Source: Polydactylus sextarius
Taxonomy: Eukaryota; Chordata; Actinopteri; Polynemidae
Length of the DNA: 64,000 bases
NCBI GenBank assembly: GCA_016801845.1
Contig: CM028923.1
Coordinates: 14,868,679-14,932,678, forward strand
Reading direction: 5' to 3'
The notes beneath the pieces are model-generated. The model saw nothing but the letters and a program-made list of their open reading frames with translations. It did no database searches and was not told the DNA's origin. Positions 62,101 through 64,000 of the stretch are shown one piece after another; position 1 is the first letter of the stretch; every line of letters starts with the position of its first letter. The position numbers and the translations under genes are program-made.

Positions 62101-63222
62101 CCGGTGTCGCACTGAGAACCCTGTGAAATCCGAGACTTTAACACTTTGCGCTACAGGACGATCTTAGGAAGGTACAGGATGCTGTCACATGAACAAGGCT
62201 GTGTGTACAAAGACACAACCTTGTTGTGAAAAAAAGGTTATGGATGCTTGGTGTCAGAACCCTGCCCGGCTGTGGCCCAACCTGGGGCAAGACACCTCCA
62301 CTCCAATTATCACAAAATGTTTTAGTAAATTTAAATTATCCTTTTGTCTACTTAGTTTTGTTTCTACTGAAGCATTGCTGCGAGCAGCAAATGTAATATT
62401 ATTCAATTTGCTTTATTCATTAAACTGAGAGAAAGATTTCATATTTTATTTTCCCAGGCTGATGAACATTTTGAAAAAAAAAGAAAAGAAAGTATTTTCC
62501 CTTTTACTCATATACATGATTGATCCCTTGAAGAAACAGGGTATACTTATCCTTGTGCTGCCATGTTCCTCACTGTCCTTTTTCATCTACCCCACAGTGA
62601 CCCAATGGAAATCCCGTCCAATGAAGCCCACGTTCCCTCCAACCTGAAGACGCTGAACCAGTACAGCATTGCTGAGATCAACCACCGGCTCAAGAACTAC
62701 CTCAAGTTCCTCTTCGTTCGTGAGCCCTTTGAGAGGTTGGTCTCTGCATATCGCAACAAGTTCACTCTCAAGTACAATTCCTCCTTCCACAAGCGCTTTG
62801 GCACCCGTATAGTCCGGCGCTACAGGAAGAACGCCACCCAGGATGCCCTGCTCAATGGTGCTGATGTCAAATTCAAAGAATTCGCTGAGTACCTGGTGGA
62901 CCCAGCCACGCAGCGCGACGGCCCCCTCAACGAGCACTGGCAAACCGTCTACCAGCTTTGCCACCCATGTCACATCCACTATGACCTAGTAGGAAAGTAC
63001 GAGACGCTTGAGGAGGATGCAAACTATGTGTTGCGGCTCGTGGGTGTGGGCGACTCCCTGCGCTTCCCAAGTTATGCCAAGTCCACTCGTACCACAGACG
63101 CCATGACGGCCCAGTTCTTCAGCAATATCAGCACTCAGCAGCAGATCCAGCTCTACCAGCTTTACAAGATGGACTTCCTCATGTTCAACTACTCCACACC
63201 CAGCTACCTCCGGCTGGACTAA
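10539..63222 (+). CDS. chst11: CHST11, carbohydrate (chondroitin 4) sulfotransferase 11, complete in 4 exons
   Basis: The enzyme transfers sulfate from PAPS to O-4 of N-acetylgalactosamine in chondroitin, in the Golgi lumen; this is the key step to chondroitin 4-sulfate in cartilage and other matrix. The coding exons are 10539-10656, 48984-49069, 61371-61600 and 62598-63222 (118+86+230+625 nt), giving 352 residues, the same length as the mammalian protein. It is a type II membrane protein: short cytosolic tail (1-16, with MRMNRICR), signal-anchor helix about 17-36 (MVFATCLGSFILVIFYFQSM), then stem and catalytic domain. The 5'-phosphosulfate-binding motif is PKVACTNWKR (124-133); the 3'-phosphate-binding motif is FVREPFERLVSAYRNKF (184-200). 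N-glycosylation sequons fall at N205, N223, N321 and N342. All boundaries are GT/AG with frame kept. The start has a GCC before ATG, and no ATG lies upstream in frame. Sequence identity to mammalian CHST11 is high throughout, so I prefer it to CHST12, CHST13 or CHST14. Confidence 0.98.
11638..11832 (+). repeat. Widespread teleost interspersed repeat, degraded copy
   Basis: The order ATCCATCCATC, acagcttatcctgagggtca, a cccagttgacactgggtgac block, tggacaggtcaccag, ggagggaacatgcagactcc follows a very common fish dispersed repeat (a cttatcctnagggtc core and a gaacatgcaaactcc core). The usual middle part is deleted. Noncoding. Confidence 0.65.
12170..12430. repeat. Possible old interspersed repeat
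   Basis: The segment around aatctgctgctgacatcttg and gtgcaagataccacagtttc resembles a dispersed fish transposon end I have seen in other loci. The likeness is partial and the family is not assigned. Confidence 0.35.
13760..14060 (-). mobile_element. Possible decayed LINE-derived repeat, antisense
   Basis: The run gatttaaaaacagcagaatt, then cagttcagaggaagactgat, then agtctgggagcaggaacaca resembles the reverse strand of the teleost LINE repeats better preserved at 31787-32485 and 38866-39270. It is heavily decayed. Confidence 0.35.
15771..16100. mobile_element. MITE-like element with imperfect terminal inverted repeats
   Basis: The left end TTAGACTATATAAAGCGATG and the reverse complement of the right end (ATAGACTATACAACGACATG) agree at most positions. 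No coding capacity lies between them. The size, about 330 bp, suits a nonautonomous DNA transposon. Confidence 0.4.
17297..17746. repeat. Cluster of CA, GT and CT microsatellites
   Basis: Short (CA)n at about 17297-17313, (GT)n at 17526-17544, and a CA/CT mosaic at 17649-17746. Open frames over this stretch are low-complexity products and not genes. Confidence 0.85.
18915..19236. repeat. (GT)n runs, second followed by (GA)n
   Basis: (GT)n at about 18915-18941, then (GT)n at 19200-19223 running into (GA)n at 19224-19236. Between them is unique-looking sequence. Confidence 0.85.
24011..24024 (+). promoter_or_regulatory. X-box-like (RFX) motif
   Basis: GTTGCCATGGTGAT matches the palindromic RFX X-box GTTNCCATGGNAAC at all but two defined positions. 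It lies in CHST11 intron 1 in a locally GC-richer patch. Confidence 0.3.
25163..25288. repeat. Two (CA)n microsatellites
   Basis: About 16 CA units at 25163-25195 and about 9-10 units at 25270-25288. Confidence 0.9.
27011..27045 (+). other. G-quadruplex motif
   Basis: Five G runs of three to six bases are separated by loops of 1-5 bases (GGG, GGGGG, GGGGG, GGG, GGGGGG). This meets the G3+N1-7 rule and is on the sense strand of CHST11, so it could fold in DNA or pre-mRNA. Confidence 0.7.
27638..27672. repeat. (CA)n microsatellite
   Basis: About 17 CA units; a shorter run lies at 27508-27530. Confidence 0.9.
28373..28399. repeat. (TA)n microsatellite
   Basis: About 13 uninterrupted TA units. 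Confidence 0.9.
31468..32606. mobile_element. Possible DNA transposon interrupted by a LINE-derived fragment
   Basis: The left arm (about 31468-31550: GTAGCTCGGTATCT, then tctcatttacatgaaaat) is similar to the reverse complement of the right arm (about 32495-32606: GTAGCTGGGTATTT, then cgttttcatttacacgaa). The LINE-derived repeat sits between them. The simplest reading is an element with imperfect terminal inverted repeats that received a later insertion. Arm boundaries are approximate. Confidence 0.35.
31787..32485 (-). mobile_element. LINE-derived repeat, antisense; reverse transcriptase C-terminal trace
   Basis: On the minus strand 32434-32198 reads MDYCNSLLSGCSSNF and then QNAAARILTGSRTRDHISP, then LAALHWLPVKSRIEFKILL. 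This is the well-known C-terminal part of teleost non-LTR reverse transcriptases. On the plus strand the sequence begins ttcaatttatttatatagct and includes atctcaaggcactttacaaa, a very common fish repeat signature. The frame is open for 78 codons and then lost. No full-length element is present, so it cannot move by itself. Confidence 0.85.
37469..37570. repeat. Compound (GACA)n(GATA)n(CA)n microsatellite
   Basis: A few GACA units, then about 16 GATA units to 37551, then about 9 CA units. Confidence 0.95.
38397..38445. mobile_element. Short fragment of a teleost LINE-derived repeat
   Basis: cagacgcttttatccaaagt is the hallmark of a common fish dispersed repeat, of which a longer decayed copy follows at 38866-39270. 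Confidence 0.5.
38866..39270 (-). mobile_element. Decayed LINE-derived repeat, antisense
   Basis: The order tttcagacacttttgtctaa, then gctgggagttcgttccacca, tcaggggacc, and tgtagtagtcaaggagagag matches the layout of a widespread fish repeat (a cagacgcttttatcc block, a gagctcgttccaccac block, a gcagtagtccag block) that is the reverse strand of LINE coding sequence. No frame remains. Confidence 0.6.
42120..42210. repeat. Interrupted CTAT/CTGT/CAGT simple repeats
   Basis: Short tetranucleotide runs (tctatctatctatctgtctg and gtcagtcagtcagtctgtct) in a pyrimidine-rich stretch; (GT)n follows at 42337-42353. Confidence 0.75.
44361..44541. repeat. Two (CA)n microsatellites
   Basis: About 14 CA units at 44361-44389 and about 18 at 44506-44541. 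Confidence 0.9.
46172..46220. repeat. (GT)n microsatellite
   Basis: About 24 uninterrupted GT units; a shorter run follows at 46504-46524. Confidence 0.95.
46349..46362 (+). promoter_or_regulatory. X-box-like (RFX) palindrome
   Basis: GTTTCCATGGTTAC is close to the palindromic RFX X-box, with the CCATGG centre intact. It is in intron 1, about 2.6 kb before exon 2. Confidence 0.3.
47007..47285. repeat. Large (GA)n(GT)n tract followed by (CA)n
   Basis: Interrupted GT, then (GA)n at about 47028-47051, then about 34 GT units to 47119; a (CA)n of about 17 units lies at 47251-47285. The two long tracts are complementary and only about 130 bp apart, so a hairpin is possible in single-stranded form. 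Confidence 0.9.
48514..48584. repeat. Compound (CA)n(TA)n microsatellite just upstream of exon 2
   Basis: About 18 CA units followed by about 17 TA units, 400 bp before the exon 2 acceptor. Confidence 0.95.
48984..49069 (+). CDS. chst11: CHST11 exon 2: stem region
   Basis: This is an 86-nt exon. The acceptor is gttttgcag|TCATGCGG and the donor CCACACAG|gtaggagg. It encodes V-MRRNPFMVDGCCRKGSRN-ALQELYNPTQ, matching the mammalian luminal stem. A short exon between introns of 38.3 and 12.3 kb, recognised only by homology and exact phase. Confidence 0.96.
50880..51062 (+). repeat. Pyrimidine-rich stretch
   Basis: About 180 bases of mostly C and T (ctctgcctctctcctgc, cctccacctccaccgc, ctctctccctctttctctct) with few purines. 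It may be simple low-complexity DNA or able to form triplex DNA. Confidence 0.5.
52213..52432 (-). repeat. Dispersed element, copy A
   Basis: About 220 bp clearly related (roughly 80% by eye) to 54804-55022, in the same direction. Shared blocks include cactgcctcagctccagc, cccagtgaagcagagatgct and cagtttttacttcaaggagg. On the minus strand both copies read LLLEVKTE, then SASLLHWV-TRT. I do not recognise the family. Confidence 0.65.
53048..53100. repeat. (GT)n(GA)n microsatellite
   Basis: About 15 GT units followed by about 12 GA units. Confidence 0.9.
54256..54303. repeat. (GT)n then (CATA)n microsatellite
   Basis: About 10 GT units, a short gap, then about four CATA units. Confidence 0.85.
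54804..55022 (-). repeat. Dispersed element, copy B
   Basis: Second copy of the element at 52213-52432, 2.6 kb further on. A minus-strand frame is open for about 100 codons across it (55155-54850) and has the same LLLEVKTE and SASLLHWV motifs as copy A. Sequence beyond 55022 may be an extension of the element missing from copy A. Confidence 0.65.
56680..56850. repeat. 23-bp tandem array (about 6.5 units) with a leading inverted unit
   Basis: Units begin at 56701, 56724, 56747, 56770, 56793, 56816 and 56839 (partial). Each starts CAGGTGCAGT and ends GACTAAGTA. The middle is CTAG (type A) or GTAA (type B), in the order A-A-B-A-A-B, so there is a 69-bp higher-order period. Just upstream, 56680-56699 is the reverse complement of a unit (19 of 20 bases paired with 56713-56732). 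Confidence 0.95.
57145..57302. repeat. Two (GT)n microsatellites
   Basis: About 13 units at 57145-57171 and about 10 at 57283-57302. Confidence 0.9.
60805..60832. repeat. Short 7-bp tandem repeat
   Basis: About four units of AATATCC in CHST11 intron 2. Confidence 0.85.
61371..61600 (+). CDS. chst11: CHST11 exon 3: start of the catalytic domain, PAPS 5' site
   Basis: The 230-nt exon follows a strong pyrimidine tract (about 61318-61367) and acceptor cttcacag. It encodes SELSGAAVLHQARRDQV, then RKRRVLTPGDLKHLVVDEDH and YCYVPKVACTNWKR, the 5'-phosphosulfate-binding loop. The donor is AAATACAG|gtaagt, splitting a Ser codon. Confidence 0.97.
61601..62597 (+). other. chst11: CHST11 intron 3 (997 bp)
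   Basis: Holds the first copy of the 475-bp duplicated segment (61667-62136), beginning only 66 bases after the donor. The rest (62137-62597) is A+T-rich with a short pyrimidine tract before exon 4. Confidence 0.9.
61667..62136 (+). repeat. Duplicated segment, intronic copy
   Basis: About 470 bp that recur at 63521-63996 in the same direction at roughly 95% identity. The 3' half (from about 61895) has only five differences in about 240 bases; the 5' half has most of the substitutions and a 6-bp length difference. Homology stops sharply after cgagac. I recognise no transposon structure: no terminal repeats, no tail. Confidence 0.95.
62598..63222 (+). CDS. chst11: CHST11 exon 4: remainder of the catalytic domain and stop
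   Basis: The acceptor is accccacag|TGACCCAATG; the exon runs to TAA at 63220-63222. It carries LKTLNQYSIAEINHRLK, the 3'-phosphate-binding FVREPFERLVSAYRNKF, NEHWQTVYQLCHPCHIHYDL, VGKYETLEEDANYVLRL, YAKSTRTTDAMTAQFF and the C terminus MFNYSTPSYLRLD. All are hallmarks of the HNK-1/chondroitin sulfotransferase family. The frame is uninterrupted. Confidence 0.98.
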
Positions 63223-63520
63223 CTGAGGACAGAGCTGGGACTCTGAGAATGGCTGAGGCCATAAAATGAGGAAAGGGCAGAATTTTTTGGAATCAAACTT
63301 GATTGAAAAACTGTCATGGTACCTTGCAGGTGTGGGGTCTGAAGTAAACATACAAACAGATACTGAGAGAAAGAAAACAATGCGTGCTTGTCTGTCCAAT
63401 CATCTCTGGGTGACACAGAGCACTGATTGGGTGAGAATTTGGACTAAAGGGACTAAACGCATGCAAAAACAATGACTGGGTGAAGCAGGTCTTCAAGATA
63501 TTTTATAAGGGGAACTTGTG
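63223..63520 (+). other. chst11: CHST11 3' UTR (probable) between stop codon and duplicated segment
   Basis: About 300 bp after the stop. No AATAAA polyadenylation signal is seen before the window ends, so the 3' UTR probably continues through and beyond the duplicated segment; long 3' UTRs are known for CHST11 in other vertebrates. Confidence 0.5.
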
Positions 63521-63996
63521 GACTTGAAGTGGAACTCTCCTGATCATGTTCCCTATACGTTTAAAGAAACTGCTGACAAATTAGGCTGCTTCAGATTCTG
63601 CAAAGTAAACAGCGGCCTCGCACGCGCCCTGACCCCAATGCATCGTGGGAGCTAAGCTTATCTCCCCTTCCCCCGATCAATAGAGAAACTCCGTCAAATT
63701 GTAAAAGACGATTCATGTCCTTCGCTGTGCTGCCAGCATGGCGTGTTATCACCCATCACCTTTGCCCTCATTAGATTCATACATTTCAGAGGGAACCTGG
63801 TTCATCGACGCCTCAAAGACGCCCTGTAATGAATGGCTACTGACTTTACTCTCAAGACCTCTGCATCTAGATCAGTGGTGACATGGCCTTCTGCCAACGT
63901 TTTAGACCAGACTTCTTCTTTCCCTGGTCTCTGTCAGTATAATGTTGGCAGAGGACATTTCCGGTGTCGCACTGAGAACCCTGTGAAATCCGAGAC
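63521..63996 (+). repeat. Duplicated segment, 3'-flank copy
   Basis: Second copy of 61667-62136, 298 bases after the CHST11 stop codon and 1854 bases after the first copy. The window ends four bases after the last matching base. Confidence 0.95.
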
Positions 63997-64000
63997 GCCT

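Noticed and set aside
61667..63996. Tandem duplication of a unit containing exon 4
   Set aside because: Homology stops after cgagac in both copies (ttta against gcct follows), so sequence beyond copy 2 does not begin as a repeat of intron 3; no second exon 4 is visible in the window.
1..64000. CRISPR arrays, operons, prophage, tRNA or rRNA genes
   Set aside because: This is vertebrate nuclear DNA; none of these signatures is present. The only tRNA-like sequence is the head of the SINE at 8011-8224.

Overview
The window is a piece of a ray-finned fish genome, probably a percomorph teleost. The evidence is long introns, a very high density of CA/GT and other microsatellites, teleost-type LINE fragments and a tRNA-derived SINE, and two vertebrate genes with clean GT/AG exon boundaries. 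There is no prokaryotic, viral or organellar gene content.

Layout. (1) 1-3.7 kb: the 5' part of NFYB (nuclear factor Y subunit beta) on the minus strand. Three coding exons are present (1623-1716, 1392-1522, 236-433), giving residues 1-141 and ending at the end of the histone-fold domain. The last exon(s) lie to the left, outside the window. A CpG-rich promoter at about 2950-3670 holds CCAAT boxes and two candidate noncoding first exons. (2) 3.7-10.3 kb: intergenic, with microsatellites, three fragments of one LINE family in both orientations, a tRNA-derived SINE and a perfect CTCF consensus at 9400. (3) 10.3-63.2 kb: CHST11 (chondroitin 4-O-sulfotransferase 1) on the plus strand. Its four coding exons (10539-10656, 48984-49069, 61371-61600, 62598-63222) give an intact 352-residue type II Golgi sulfotransferase. 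Introns are about 38.3, 12.3 and 1.0 kb. (4) 63.2-64 kb: the CHST11 3' flank or 3' UTR, ending in a second copy of a roughly 475-bp segment that also sits in intron 3.

The two genes do not share a pathway. NFYB is a general CCAAT-binding transcription factor subunit; CHST11 modifies chondroitin in the Golgi. They are neighbours because of conserved vertebrate synteny (both map to human 12q23.3). NFYB points left and CHST11 points right, with about 7 kb between their starts.

I found no new multi-gene system; the rest is intron and intergenic DNA. The best leads are: the near-identical 475-bp segments either side of CHST11 exon 4; a 23-bp tandem array with a 69-bp higher-order period that repeats an E-box; three CTCF consensus sites around the NFYB-CHST11 boundary; a perfect 18-bp hairpin in an NFYB intron; a LINE fragment nested inside what looks like an inverted-repeat element; and a pair of related 220-bp elements in CHST11 intron 2. 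Family names for transposon fragments come from pattern recognition and have not been checked against a database.
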